From positions 1 to 43,158 of the forward strand of contig CAYYFX010000024.1 of NCBI GenBank assembly GCA_964471155.1: a stretch of 43,158 nucleotides of DNA, read 5' to 3'. The translations under genes and the position numbers were made by a program. This document shows, piece after piece, positions 23,253 to 32,531 of this stretch (the first letter of the stretch is position 1; the number at the start of each line of letters is the position of its first letter). The notes below the pieces were generated by a model. It was not told the origin of the DNA. It searched no databases and was given only the letters and a program-made list of their open reading frames with translations. The DNA is from CAYYFX01 sp964471155. Its GTDB lineage: Bacteria > ARS69.

Positions 23253-23560
23253 CAACCCCTCATCTCGCTGGCACTGTCGGCATCGAGCGTGCGGAAGCGC
23301 TGGTGGAGAAGGATCACGAGGGCCAGGCCCACGGAGACCTCGGCCGCGGCCATCGCGAGGATCAACAGGAACATGATCTGCCCGTCCGGGGCGCCCCAGC
23401 GCGACCCGGCGGCCACGAAGGCCAGGCCGGAGGCATTCAGCATGACCTCCACCGAGATCAGCATGAAGATGAGGTTGCGGCGCACCAGGAGCCCCGTGAG
23501 CCCCAGGGCGAACAGCAGGCCGGCCACCGTGAGGACCGCGTTCAGGGGGATCGGCGTCAT
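23252..23560 (-). CDS. nuoK: NADH-quinone oxidoreductase subunit K
   Basis: A 102-residue, three-helix membrane subunit of complex I. It has the typical start IPLNAVLTVAGLLFALGLTG, the SVEVMLNASGLAFV segment with the conserved membrane Glu, and the second conserved Glu in LAMAAAEVSVGLALVI. Both glutamates belong to the proton path near the quinone site. Its ATG overlaps the nuoJ stop by four bases (ATGA). Confidence 0.96.
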   Translation of the reverse strand: MTPIPLNAVLTVAGLLFALGLTGLLVRRNLIFMLISVEVMLNASGLAFVAAGSRWGAPDGQIMFLLILAMAAAEVSVGLALVILLHQRFRTLDADSASEMRG

Positions 23561-24069
23561 GGGCTCACTTCCCCGCGCGCCGTCTCCTTGCGGCCCAGGT
23601 GGTACGCGCCGACCAGGCCGGCCAGCAGGAGCATCGAGGCCAGCTCCACCGCGAGCACGTACGGGCCGTACAGCGCGATGCCCACGGCGCGCGGCCCCAC
23701 CTTCTCCGCGCCGGTCATGACCGGCGCGCCGGTGCCGAACACGTAGGCCAGCTCCGCCGCGAGCACGAGCGCCAGGATCGACGGTCCCACCCACATGCCG
23801 GGCGACAGCCGCGTCCTCTCCTCCTCCACGCTGCGATGCCCGAGGTTCAGGAGCATCACGGCGAACAGGAACAGCACGATGATGGCGCCCGCGTACACGA
23901 TGACCTCGATCGCGGCCACGAAGGGCGCGCCGAGCAGCAGGAAGAGGAGCGCCGCCGCGAACAGCGACACGACGAAATACAGCAGGGCGTGCACCGCGTT
24001 CGCGCGACTGATCGCCAGGATGGTGGCGAGCACCGCGACCGCCGACGCCACGTAGAACAGCGCGGTCAC
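23557..24069 (-). CDS. nuoJ: NADH-quinone oxidoreductase subunit J
   Basis: A 170-residue membrane subunit of complex I with about five helices. Family features are RANAVHALLYFVVSLFAAALLFLLL (the start of the third helix with its bend) and IEVIVYAGAIIVLFLFAVMLLN. It starts at GTG 24069, 22 bases after nuoI, and is translationally coupled to nuoK downstream. The length is close to that of other bacterial NuoJ proteins. Confidence 0.95.
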   Translation of the reverse strand: MTALFYVASAVAVLATILAISRANAVHALLYFVVSLFAAALLFLLLGAPFVAAIEVIVYAGAIIVLFLFAVMLLNLGHRSVEEERTRLSPGMWVGPSILALVLAAELAYVFGTGAPVMTGAEKVGPRAVGIALYGPYVLAVELASMLLLAGLVGAYHLGRKETARGEVSP

Positions 24070-24091
24070 TCGGAATCCTCCCTGCGGAACC

Positions 24092-24607
24092 TCACGGCAA
24101 CAGGCTCCGGACGTCCACGGGCGGGGTCTCGTTCTCGGCCTCGCCCTTCGCCTTGCCGCCCACCGCCAGCCCGGCCACGCGGTAGAAGTTGTACCCGTGG
24201 TACTTGCCGGGGCCGGAGATGAGCAGGTCCTTCTTCTCGTACACCAGGTTCTCGCGGCGGTACTCGCCCATCTCGAAGTCCGGCGTGAGCTGGATGGCGT
24301 ACGTGGGGCACGCGTCCTCGCAGAAGCCGCAGAAGATGCACCGCGAGAAGTTGATGCGGAACTCGGCGGGGTACCTCCGGCCGGTCTCGTCCTCGGTGGC
24401 CTGCAGGGCGATGCAGTCCACGGGGCACGCCACCGCGCACAGGTAGCAGGCCACGCAGCGCTCCTGCCCGTCGGGATCGCGCGACAGGATGATGCGGCCG
24501 CGCCAGCGCGGCGGCAGGTACGGCTTCTCCTCCGGGTACTGCACGGTGATCTTCTTCGCGAAGATCATCATGAAGACCTTCCAGAGCGAAGCGAGAATGC
24601 TCAGCAT
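24092..24607 (-). CDS. nuoI: NADH-quinone oxidoreductase subunit I
   Basis: A 171-residue ferredoxin-like subunit that joins the peripheral arm of complex I to the membrane. It carries two 4Fe-4S motifs, CVACYLCAVACPVDC and CIFCGFCEDACP (clusters N6a and N6b), which pass electrons towards NuoB. The N-terminal MLSILASLWKVFMMIFAKK is the amphipathic anchor. The C-terminal ~25 residues are a charged tail without conserved motif. It lies 19 bases after nuoH. Confidence 0.96.
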   Translation of the reverse strand: MLSILASLWKVFMMIFAKKITVQYPEEKPYLPPRWRGRIILSRDPDGQERCVACYLCAVACPVDCIALQATEDETGRRYPAEFRINFSRCIFCGFCEDACPTYAIQLTPDFEMGEYRRENLVYEKKDLLISGPGKYHGYNFYRVAGLAVGGKAKGEAENETPPVDVRSLLP

Positions 24608-24626
24608 CGGCCGTACGCCTCCCCGT

Positions 24627-25586
24627 TCATCGCGTGAGGATCCACGCGCCGGTGGCCAGGAGGTTCACGAGCGTGAGCGGCAGCATGATCTTCCAGCCGA
24701 TCGCCATGAACTGGTCGTAGCGCGGGCGCGGCAGCGCCGCCCGCAGCAGGATGAAGAAGCAGATGAACAGCATGGTCTTCAGGAAGAACCATGCGGGCGG
24801 GGGCAGGAACGCCGGTCCCAGCCAGCCGCCGAGGAACAGGAGCGCGAGCATCGCGGACACCAGGATCATGCCCAGGTACTCGCCCAGGAAGAACATGGCG
24901 AACTTCATGCCGGAGTACTCCGCGTGGTACCCGGCCACCAGCTCGCTCTCCGCCTCCGGCAGGTCGAACGGCATGCGGTGCGTCTCCGCGAGCCCGGCGA
25001 TCATGAACACCACGAAGCCGAGGAACTGCGGGAGCACGAACCACCCGTCCTGCTGCGCGGCCACGATGTCCCCGAGCCGGAAGGACCCGGACAGCATGAC
25101 CACGCCCACGAGGGAGAGGCCCATGAAGACCTCGTAGCTGATCATCTGCGCGGCGGACCGCATGCCGCCCAGGAGCGCGTACTTGCTGTGGGACGCCCAG
25201 CCGGCCAGCACGACGCTGTAGGCGCCCATGGAGGACATGGCCAGGAAGAACAGGATGCCCACGTCCAGGTCCGCCACGACGAAGCCGGGCGCCATCGGGA
25301 TGATGGCGAAGGACATCAGCGTGCTGAGCACGATGATCATGGGCGCGAGCACGAACACCGGGCGGTCCGCGAAGGGCGGCGTCCAGTCCTCCTTGGCGAG
25401 CAGCTTCAGCATGTCGGCCACGACCTGCAGCAGGCCGAACGGGCCCACGCGGTTCGGGCCCCAGCGCTCCTGCCAGTAGGCCAGGAGCTTGCGCTCGATG
25501 TAGATGAGCGCCGACGCCAGGCCCATCGAGGCGCCCAGGACGACGGCCATGGCGAGGACGGACTGCACGAGCGGGGTCATGGTCAT
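24627..25586 (-). CDS. nuoH: NADH-quinone oxidoreductase subunit H
   Basis: A 319-residue membrane subunit that forms the quinone chamber with NuoB and NuoD. Conserved segments are ERKLLAYWQERWGPNRVGPFG, the ADMLKLLAKEDW loop, QMISYEVFMGL, AGLAETHRMPFDLPEAESELVAGYHAEYSG (abridged here) and RPRYDQFM. ATG at 25586 overlaps the nuoG stop (ATGA); a second ATG six bases later is possible. A large upstream extension of this frame is only a shadow of nuoG. Confidence 0.96.
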   Translation of the reverse strand: MTMTPLVQSVLAMAVVLGASMGLASALIYIERKLLAYWQERWGPNRVGPFGLLQVVADMLKLLAKEDWTPPFADRPVFVLAPMIIVLSTLMSFAIIPMAPGFVVADLDVGILFFLAMSSMGAYSVVLAGWASHSKYALLGGMRSAAQMISYEVFMGLSLVGVVMLSGSFRLGDIVAAQQDGWFVLPQFLGFVVFMIAGLAETHRMPFDLPEAESELVAGYHAEYSGMKFAMFFLGEYLGMILVSAMLALLFLGGWLGPAFLPPPAWFFLKTMLFICFFILLRAALPRPRYDQFMAIGWKIMLPLTLVNLLATGAWILTR

Positions 25587-28282
25587 GACTTCGCGATCCT
25601 CGCCCACGCGGGCACGGGGACGACCGGGACGCCGGGGACACCCGCCGGGAGGCCGCAGACGCCGCGGGGCATGCCGGGCACGATCCGGACGGGCAGCTTC
25701 GCGGCCACGCCGTCCGCGGTGACCGAGACCTCGGCGCCGTCCGCGACGGGGAGGGCGGAGGCGTCCTCCGGCCCGAGCGCCAGCGCGGGCTTGCCGGCCG
25801 CATCCGCGATGCCCGGCGCGAGCGCGCTGAGCTCCTCGGAGCCGAAGATCCGGTGCACGGGGACGACCAGCCACTCGCCGGCGCGCGGCGCGAAGGCCTC
25901 CGGGACGCTGCCGTACGCGGGGCGCGACCCGTTCGCGCCGGCCTCGATCAGCCGCACGCCCGGGTTCCCGCCGGCCAGCGCGCCGCCCAGCTCCTCCTGG
26001 AACCGGTTGAGCGACTGGATGGAGTTCCAGCCCGGGGCCCAGAAGTGCGACGTGAGCGCCGCGGGCGCACGGCCCTCGAAGCCCTCCATGGAGAAGCTCA
26101 AAGGCGAGTCCGGATCCGCCGGCGGCTTCGGCTCGTGCACGCCGAGGTGCGCGCGCATGGCGGTGCGGCCGCTGAACCGGTGCGTCTCCCGCGGGATCTT
26201 CGCGCCGCCGAAGCGGGCGGACGCGGGGGGCGCCGCCTCGGGGAGGCGCGCGCACGACGGGACGGTGGCGGCCACCGCGGCGGTGGCGGCGTCCAGGTCC
26301 TCCCAGGCGCCCTCGGCGCGGCCGGCGGCACGGGCCACCTGGCCGAGCCAGCGCCACGACTCCCGGATCTCCGTCTCGGGCACGAACACCTGGTAGAACC
26401 GCTGCGCGCGGCCCTCGTTGTTCACGAGGGTGCCGTCCGCCTCCGCGAAGGTGCCGGCGGGGAGGAGGACCTCCCCGCGCTGCGCGGTGGCGTGGAGCAG
26501 CGAGTCCGCGACGACGAGATGCTTCGCCGCGGCGAAGAACCTCTCCGCGGCGGACGCGGGAACCCGGCGGGTCAGGTCGTTCTCCACGACGATCACGGTG
26601 TCCGACCGGCCGCCCTCCAGGGCGGCGAACGCCTCCTCGAGCGGCGGCGCCTCGAACAGCGCGAGGCCGAGGCTGTTGCACTCCGGCACGGCGCAGAAGA
26701 TCCCGGCCGGCGACCCGCCGCGCGCCGTGCCGGCCGCCCGGGCCGCCGCGGCCGCGGCCGCGAGGACCGCCTCGCTGTGCGCGCCGGTCCCGGACACGAT
26801 CACCGGCCGCTCCGCGGTCCGCAGCGCATCCGCGACCCGCTTCGCGGCCGCGACGGTCTCCGCGGGCAGCCCCGCGGGCGCCGGCGCCGCCGGATCGAGC
26901 GCATGCGCCACGGCGAACCCGAAGCGCGCCAGATCGTCCGGGGCGCCGCGGAAGGTGCCCGAGGCCACGGCGTCGAGCTTCGTGGGCGCGGTGGTGGCCA
27001 CGAACAGCGGGCCCTTCGCCTCCTGGACCGCGATCCGGAGCGCGACCGCGTGCCAGCCGGGGATGCCCTGCTTCCGCGCGGCCCGGCGTGGCTGGTTCTT
27101 CAGCGCCTGCCGGATGGCCAGATCCGCCATCGGCGCGGTGTTCGTGACGTCCTCGCCGAGGACGAGCACCGCGTCGCAGGCCTCGATCCCGCGCAGGGAC
27201 GGCGCCGGCAGCGTGCGCAGGATGCCGAGCGCCGCGGCCACGAGCCGGCTCTCCGCGGCGGGCACGCCGGCGAAGAAGCGGTCCGGCCCCACCAGCGCGC
27301 GCAGCGCGGCGTTGGACTCCATGGAGGCGCGCGGCGAGCCGATCCCGATGGCGTTCCCCGCGCGCACGAGCTCCGCGGCGCGCTGCACGGCGGCGTCCGC
27401 CGGCGCGCGCTCCGGGCCGGAGGCGCCGCGCACCGTGGCATGGCGCAGCCGCCGGTCGTCGTTCACGAACTCGTAGCCGAAGCGGCCGCGGTCGCACAGG
27501 AAGTACCCGTTCACGTCGCCGTGGTAGCGGTTCCGGATGCGGCGGAGCGTGCCGTAGCGCGCCCCGGGGATGGTGTTGCAGCCCAGGCTGCAGTGCACGC
27601 ACACCGACGGCGCCGTGGTGAGATCCCACTTGCGCGCGTAATGGCTCTTCAGCGTCTTGTCCGTGAAGACGCCGGTGGGACAGACCTCCACCAGGTTCCC
27701 GGAGAACTCCGACTCCAGCGTCCCGTCCTCGTGCCGCCCGAAGTACACGTGGTCGTGCGCGGCGAACGCCTGCAGGTCCTTGCCGCCCGCGTGGTCCCGG
27801 TAGAAGTGCACGCACCGGTAGCACTGGATGCAGCGGTTCATCTCGTGGTTCACGAGGGGGCCGAGGTCCTGGTTCACGTACGTGCGCTTCGTGAACCGGT
27901 AGGCGCGCATCTTGTGCCCGGTCATCACGGTCATGTCCTGCAGGTGGCACTCGCCGCCCTCGTCGCACACCGGGCAGTCGTGCGGGTGGTTCACCATGAG
28001 GAACTCGGTGATGCCCTTGCGGAAGGCCTTCGCCTCCGGGTCGTCGATGGAGATGCGCGTGCCTTCCGCGGCGGGCGTCATGCAGGCCATGACCAGCTTG
28101 CCCTGCGTGTCGTTCGCGTCCCGGTACTGCTTCACCGCGCACTGCCGGCAGGCGCCGACCGAGCCGAGCGCCGGGTGCCAGCAGAAGTAGGGGAGGTTCT
28201 TCCCCTTCTCCAGGCAGCCCTCGAGGAGGTTCTTCGAGGGGTCGATCTCGTGCTCGACGCCGTCGATCCAGATCTTCGCCAT
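25583..28282 (-). CDS. nuoG: NADH-quinone oxidoreductase subunit G
   Basis: An 899-residue Fe-S subunit of the complex I NADH module. The N-terminus binds a 2Fe-2S cluster (C34, C45, C48, C67). A His/Cys-ligated 4Fe-4S cluster (HPHDCPVCDEGGEC) and a further 4Fe-4S set (CIQCYRC ... CPTG) follow. The next set, SVCVHCSLGCN with a later Cys in FLCDRGR, corresponds to the extra cluster (N7) found in some NuoG. The long C-terminal part is a molybdopterin-oxidoreductase-like domain that has lost catalysis in this family (VLVLGEDVTNTAPMADLA, LPAGTFAEADGTLVNNEGR). The last ~150 residues are poorly conserved. The start ATG shares one base with the nuoF stop. Confidence 0.95.
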   Translation of the reverse strand: MAKIWIDGVEHEIDPSKNLLEGCLEKGKNLPYFCWHPALGSVGACRQCAVKQYRDANDTQGKLVMACMTPAAEGTRISIDDPEAKAFRKGITEFLMVNHPHDCPVCDEGGECHLQDMTVMTGHKMRAYRFTKRTYVNQDLGPLVNHEMNRCIQCYRCVHFYRDHAGGKDLQAFAAHDHVYFGRHEDGTLESEFSGNLVEVCPTGVFTDKTLKSHYARKWDLTTAPSVCVHCSLGCNTIPGARYGTLRRIRNRYHGDVNGYFLCDRGRFGYEFVNDDRRLRHATVRGASGPERAPADAAVQRAAELVRAGNAIGIGSPRASMESNAALRALVGPDRFFAGVPAAESRLVAAALGILRTLPAPSLRGIEACDAVLVLGEDVTNTAPMADLAIRQALKNQPRRAARKQGIPGWHAVALRIAVQEAKGPLFVATTAPTKLDAVASGTFRGAPDDLARFGFAVAHALDPAAPAPAGLPAETVAAAKRVADALRTAERPVIVSGTGAHSEAVLAAAAAAARAAGTARGGSPAGIFCAVPECNSLGLALFEAPPLEEAFAALEGGRSDTVIVVENDLTRRVPASAAERFFAAAKHLVVADSLLHATAQRGEVLLPAGTFAEADGTLVNNEGRAQRFYQVFVPETEIRESWRWLGQVARAAGRAEGAWEDLDAATAAVAATVPSCARLPEAAPPASARFGGAKIPRETHRFSGRTAMRAHLGVHEPKPPADPDSPLSFSMEGFEGRAPAALTSHFWAPGWNSIQSLNRFQEELGGALAGGNPGVRLIEAGANGSRPAYGSVPEAFAPRAGEWLVVPVHRIFGSEELSALAPGIADAAGKPALALGPEDASALPVADGAEVSVTADGVAAKLPVRIVPGMPRGVCGLPAGVPGVPVVPVPAWARIAKS

Positions 28283-29583
28283 CAGTGCGCTCTCCAGGGG
28301 CAGCGCTTCTCGCGCACGTGCCGCTCGAAGTCCTCGTGGAAGTACTTCAGGGCGCTCGCCAGGGGATCCGCCGCCCCGGGCGCCAGCGCGCAGAACGTGT
28401 TGCCGGGCCCGAGCAGGCGGCACTGCACGGCCAGGCGCTCCAGGTCGCCCGGCTCGCCCTTGCCGTCCTCGATGGCCTTCAGCGTCTTCGCGGTCCAGGG
28501 CAGGCCGTCCCGGCAGGGCGTGCACCAGCCGCAGGACTCCTGCGCGAAGAACGCCTCCAGGTTGTGCATCATCCCGACCGGGCAGGTCGCGTCGTCCAGG
28601 ACGATCATCGTGCCGGTGCCGAGCCGGCTGCCGACCTTCGCCACCGAGTCGAAGTCCATCGGCGTGTCCAGGTGCTCCGGCAGCATGAACGCCGTGGACG
28701 CGCCGCCGGGCAGGAGGCCGCGCAGGCCCAGCCCGTCCCGCATGCCGCCGGCGTGCCCCTCGAGGATCTCGCGCAGCGGCGTGCCCATGGGCAGCTCCCA
28801 CAGGCCGGGGCGCTTCACCTTGCCGCTGGCGCCGAACAGCTTCGTGCCGGCGTCCGGGCCGCGGCCGAGCGAGCGGTACCACTCCGGACCCCAGCGGACG
28901 ATGCCGGGGACGTTGCACAGCGTCTCCACGTTCTGGACGATCGTGGGCTTGCCGAACAGGCCCGAGGTCTGCGGGAAGGGCGGCTTCGCGCGCGGGTTCG
29001 CCCGCTTGCCCTCCAGCGCGTTGATGAGCCCGGTCTCCTCGCCGCACATGTACCGGCCGGCGGAGATGTGCATGTGGATGTCGAAGGACCAGGGCGACCC
29101 GAGCACGTTCTTCCCGAGGTAGCCGGCGGCCTTCGCCTCCGCGATGGCCCGGCGCAGCCGCTCGTCGGAGAGCGGGTAGCCCCAGCGCAGGAAGATGAAC
29201 CCGGTGTCCGCGTCCAGCGCGTACGCGGACAGGATCATGCCCTCGATGAAGAGGTGCGGATCCTCCTCCATGAGGATGCGGTCCTTGAACGTGCCGGGCT
29301 CCATCTCGTCCGCGTTCGCGACCAGGTACTTGGGGCGGGGGGCGTCCGGCCCCATGGGCACGAAGCTCCACTTCATCCCGGTGGGGAAGCCCGCGCCGCC
29401 GCGGCCGCGGAGGTTCGCGTCCTTCACGATCTTCTGCACGTCGGCCGGCGAGAGCTTGCCCACCACCTTGCGGACGGCCTCGTAGCCGCCGGTGGCCTCG
29501 TACCCCTTCAGGTCCAGGGGGCCGCGGGCCGCGTCGACGTTCCGGGTCAGGGGCTTCAGCTCGCTGGCATCCATGCGCGTCAC
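28282..29583 (-). CDS. nuoF: NADH-quinone oxidoreductase subunit F
   Basis: A 433-residue subunit that oxidises NADH with FMN and passes electrons to a 4Fe-4S cluster (N3). The nucleotide and flavin site motifs are LRGRGGAGFPTGMKWSF, NADEMEPGTFKDR and YMCGEETGLINALEGKR. Cluster ligands lie in ESCGWCTPCRDG and NTFCALAPGA. The GTG start at 29583 overlaps the nuoE stop by four bases; an ATG nine bases in is the alternative. The length is typical. Confidence 0.96.
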   Translation of the reverse strand: MTRMDASELKPLTRNVDAARGPLDLKGYEATGGYEAVRKVVGKLSPADVQKIVKDANLRGRGGAGFPTGMKWSFVPMGPDAPRPKYLVANADEMEPGTFKDRILMEEDPHLFIEGMILSAYALDADTGFIFLRWGYPLSDERLRRAIAEAKAAGYLGKNVLGSPWSFDIHMHISAGRYMCGEETGLINALEGKRANPRAKPPFPQTSGLFGKPTIVQNVETLCNVPGIVRWGPEWYRSLGRGPDAGTKLFGASGKVKRPGLWELPMGTPLREILEGHAGGMRDGLGLRGLLPGGASTAFMLPEHLDTPMDFDSVAKVGSRLGTGTMIVLDDATCPVGMMHNLEAFFAQESCGWCTPCRDGLPWTAKTLKAIEDGKGEPGDLERLAVQCRLLGPGNTFCALAPGAADPLASALKYFHEDFERHVREKRCPWRAH

Positions 29584-30044
29584 TCGTACTTCGCGAGGAT
29601 CCCGTCGAGATCCCCGGGCTTGAGGTCACGGTACAGGTCATCCCCGACGAACATGGCCGGGGCGCGATCGCAGGTGCCGAGGCAGCAGATGGGGAGGAGC
29701 GTGAAGCGGCCGTCCGGGGTGGTCTGGCCGTACTCGATGCCGAGCTTCGCCGCCAGGGCCGCCTTCAGGCTCTCGTAGCCCATGAGCCAGCAGCTCACGC
29801 TGTCGCACACGTGGATCACGTGCCGCCCGACGGGACGGCGGTAGATCATGTTGTAGAAGGTGGCGACGCTGTCCACCTCGTCGCGGCTCATCCCCAGGAA
29901 GTCCGCGATGTCCGCCACGGCCTCGTCCGACACCCAGCGGCGGTGCCGCTGCACGATGCGCAGCGCCTCGATCACCGCCGCGCTCCGGTGCGGGAAGACC
30001 GGCAGCTCGTGCTCGATCTCCGCGATCTCTTCCTGGCTCAGCAA
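29580..30044 (-). CDS. nuoE: NADH-quinone oxidoreductase subunit E
   Basis: A 154-residue thioredoxin-like 2Fe-2S subunit. Cluster ligands are in CDSVSCWLMG and CCLGTCDRAP. The N-terminal helical part (EALRIVQRHRRWVSDEAVADIADFLG, abridged) is typical of NuoE and of the related HoxE/HndA proteins. TTG at 30044 is the likely start, with a GGAGGAAGG stretch just upstream; the first residues (LSQEEIAEIEHEL) leave little room for a later start. It lies 40 bases after nuoCD. Confidence 0.94.
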   Translation of the reverse strand: MLSQEEIAEIEHELPVFPHRSAAVIEALRIVQRHRRWVSDEAVADIADFLGMSRDEVDSVATFYNMIYRRPVGRHVIHVCDSVSCWLMGYESLKAALAAKLGIEYGQTTPDGRFTLLPICCLGTCDRAPAMFVGDDLYRDLKPGDLDGILAKYE

Positions 30045-30084
30045 GCCTTCCTCCCCCTGCCCTGGTCCGCGCCCGGCGCGGGTC

Positions 30085-31872
30085 CTACCGGTCGATGTCC
30101 GCGAGTACGAAGTCGATGCTCCCGAGGAGCACGAGCAGGTCCGGCACCATCAGCCCGCGCGCGATCTCGGGCAGCATCTGGACGTGCGGGAACGAGGGCG
30201 TCCGGCAGCGCGTGCGGTACGAGTGGATCCCGCCGTCCGACACCAGGTAGTAGCCGCTGGACCCCTTCGTGGCCTCCACGTGCACGCACGCCTCGCCGGG
30301 CGGCACCACCGGTCCCCAGCTCACGTTGAGGAAGTGGTGGATGAGCGTCTCGATGTCGTGCATCGTGCGCTCCTTCGGCGCCGCCGCGGCCGGGTGGTCC
30401 GCCTTGTACGGGCCCTCCGGCATGTTGTCCAGGCACTGGCGGATGATGCGCATGCTCTGCCGCATCTCCTCGATGCGCACCAGCGAGCGCGCGTACGAGC
30501 AGCCGCCCTGCGCCGTGGGGATGTCGAACTCGAACTGGTCGTAGCCGCCGTACGGGCGCATCTTCCGGAAGTCCCACTCCACGCCGCAGGCGCGCAGCCC
30601 CGCCCCGGTGAGCCCCCACTCGATCGCCTGGTCCGCGGTGTACGCCCCGATGTCCTTCGTGCGGCCGATGAAGATCTTGTTCTTCATCACCGCGCGGTCG
30701 TAGGTGTCCAGCCGCTTCGGCAGGTAGTCCAGCAGCCGCTCCTGGAACAGCTCCCGCCAGCCGTCCGGCAGGTCCTGGGCCACGCCGCCGATGCGGAACC
30801 AGTTCGGGTGCATGCGCTGGCCGCAGATGGCGGCCACGAGGTCGAAGCAGCGCTCGCGGTCGTTGAACATGTAGAACACGGGCGACATGGCGCCCACGTC
30901 CTGCGCGAACGTGCCGTACCACACCAGGTGGCTGGCGATGCGGAACAGCTCGCACATCAGGATGCGGATCACCTTCGCCCGGTCCGGCACCTCGATCCCC
31001 GCCAGCCGCTCGACGGCCATGCAGTAGGGGAGGTTGTTCATCACGCCGCCGAGGTAGTCCACGCGGTCCGTGTACGGGATGTAGGTGTGCCAGGACTGCC
31101 GCTCGCCCATCTTCTCGGAGCCGCGGTGGTGGTAGCCGATCTCGGCCACCGCGTCCGTGATCTCCTCGCCGTCCAGCTGCAGCACGATGCGGAGCACGCC
31201 GTGTGTCCCGGGGTGCTGCGGGCCCACGTTGAGGAACATGAACTCCGTGTCCCCGGAGCGACGCGTCATGCCCCACTCCTCGGGCTTGAACGTCAAGGCG
31301 TCGATCTCCGCGACCATCTTCTCCTCGGGCATCTCGAACGGGCCCATCTCCGTGGCCCGCGCGGGGTGCTCCTTGCGCAGGGGATGGCCCTGCCAGGAGT
31401 CCGGCATGAGGATGCGGCGGAGGTTCGGGTGGCCGTCGAAGACGATCCCGAACATGTCCCAGACCTCGCGCTCGTACCAGTTCGCGTTCTTCCAGAGGTC
31501 CGTGATGCTCGGCAGGGAGGGATACTCCCCCTGCAGCGCCACCTTGAGGCGGAGGTCCGCGTTCCGCTCCATGGACATGAGGTGGTAGACCACCGTGAAC
31601 TCCGCGGGCGGCTGGCCCTCGCGGTGCTGCCGGTTCCGCTCGTCGATGGCGGTGATGTCCCACAGCAGGCGGTACGGGCGGTCGATCCCGTGCTTCAGCC
31701 AGCGCACGGCCTCCCGCAGGGACGACGGCGGGATCCAGTACGTGGGCACGTCGTCGCGCGTGTCCTGGGGGACCACGTTCGCGGCGCCGATCCTGCCCCG
31801 GAGTTCCTCCAGCGTCACCGCGGCGGGCGAGCGCTGCCCGGCGGGCACGACGGGTCGGGTGATGGTGGCCAT
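30085..31872 (-). CDS. nuoCD: Fused NADH-quinone oxidoreductase subunit C/D
   Basis: A 595-residue fusion. Residues 1 to about 195 are NuoC (30-kDa subunit), with EFTVVYHLMSMERNADLRLKV, NWYEREVWDMFGIVFDGHPN and PLRKEHPARATEMGPF. From M202 it is NuoD (49-kDa), with FMFLNVGPQHPGTHGVLRI, MGERQSWHTYIPYTDRVDYLGG and MAVERLAG. NuoD forms the quinone site with NuoB and NuoH. The fusion is known from Escherichia and several other groups, so it is not new. There is no stop or start signal at the joint. ATG at 31872 follows nuoB by eight bases. Confidence 0.95.
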   Translation of the reverse strand: MATITRPVVPAGQRSPAAVTLEELRGRIGAANVVPQDTRDDVPTYWIPPSSLREAVRWLKHGIDRPYRLLWDITAIDERNRQHREGQPPAEFTVVYHLMSMERNADLRLKVALQGEYPSLPSITDLWKNANWYEREVWDMFGIVFDGHPNLRRILMPDSWQGHPLRKEHPARATEMGPFEMPEEKMVAEIDALTFKPEEWGMTRRSGDTEFMFLNVGPQHPGTHGVLRIVLQLDGEEITDAVAEIGYHHRGSEKMGERQSWHTYIPYTDRVDYLGGVMNNLPYCMAVERLAGIEVPDRAKVIRILMCELFRIASHLVWYGTFAQDVGAMSPVFYMFNDRERCFDLVAAICGQRMHPNWFRIGGVAQDLPDGWRELFQERLLDYLPKRLDTYDRAVMKNKIFIGRTKDIGAYTADQAIEWGLTGAGLRACGVEWDFRKMRPYGGYDQFEFDIPTAQGGCSYARSLVRIEEMRQSMRIIRQCLDNMPEGPYKADHPAAAAPKERTMHDIETLIHHFLNVSWGPVVPPGEACVHVEATKGSSGYYLVSDGGIHSYRTRCRTPSFPHVQMLPEIARGLMVPDLLVLLGSIDFVLADIDR

Positions 31873-31880
31873 GCTTCGCG

Positions 31881-32531
31881 TCAGACCTCGTTCGGGGGAC
31901 GCAGGATGGTGCTCTTCATCCGCTCGTCCCGTTTCTCGTCGCGGTTCGAGGGCATGTTCGGCTTCACGACGCCCTGGTCGGTCACCCACCAGCCCAGCGG
32001 ACGGCGCTCCTTCCCGATGGACTCGCGCAGCAGCACGAGACCCTCCAGGAACGCGTCCGGGCGCGGCGGACAGCCGGGGACGTACACGTCCACGGGCATG
32101 ATCTTGTCCACGCCCTGGACGACGCTGTAGATGTCGAACATCCCGCCGGAGTTCGCGCACGAGCCCATGGAGATGACCCAGCGCGGCTCCATCATCTGCT
32201 GGTACAGCCGCCGGATGATCGGCGCCATCTTGATGAAGGGCGTGCCGGCCACGACCATGAGGTCCGCCTCGCGCGGCGTGCCGCGGATCACCTCGGCGCC
32301 GAACCGGGCGGCGTCGTACCGGCTGGTGAGCGCGGTGGCCAGCTCCACGAAGCAGCAGGACAGGCCGAAGCCGAACGGCCACACGGAGTTCTTCCGGCCC
32401 CACGCGATCATGTCGTCCAGCCGCGCCATCACCAGCGAGCGCTGCACCATCTCCTCGGGGACGGACCGGGGCGCGGGGATCTCCGTGCCCGGGGCGACGA
32501 GACTCGGGGCCTTCCGCAGCGTGTATCTCAT
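31881..32531 (-). CDS. nuoB: NADH-quinone oxidoreductase subunit B
   Basis: A 216-residue Fe-S subunit holding cluster N2, which reduces quinone. The ligands are in FGLSCCFVELATA (tandem cysteines), GSCANSGGMF and VPGCPPRPDAFL. The N-terminal ~45 residues (to about VPEEMVQRSL) are a variable extension. The C-terminal tail after GWWVTDQGVVKPN is also variable. ATG at 32531 overlaps the nuoA stop (ATGA). A longer in-frame extension upstream is non-coding. Confidence 0.95.
   Translation of the reverse strand: MRYTLRKAPSLVAPGTEIPAPRSVPEEMVQRSLVMARLDDMIAWGRKNSVWPFGFGLSCCFVELATALTSRYDAARFGAEVIRGTPREADLMVVAGTPFIKMAPIIRRLYQQMMEPRWVISMGSCANSGGMFDIYSVVQGVDKIMPVDVYVPGCPPRPDAFLEGLVLLRESIGKERRPLGWWVTDQGVVKPNMPSNRDEKRDERMKSTILRPPNEV

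Noticed and set aside
24627..28142. Apparent giant fusion ending in NuoH
   Set aside because: Only the last 319 residues resemble a protein family; the rest shadows nuoG. The ATG at 25586 coupled to the nuoG stop is the real start.
25853..29122. Long plus-strand open frame opposite nuoG and nuoF
   Set aside because: Antisense shadow with no recognisable domain; nuoG and nuoF motifs are clear on the other strand.
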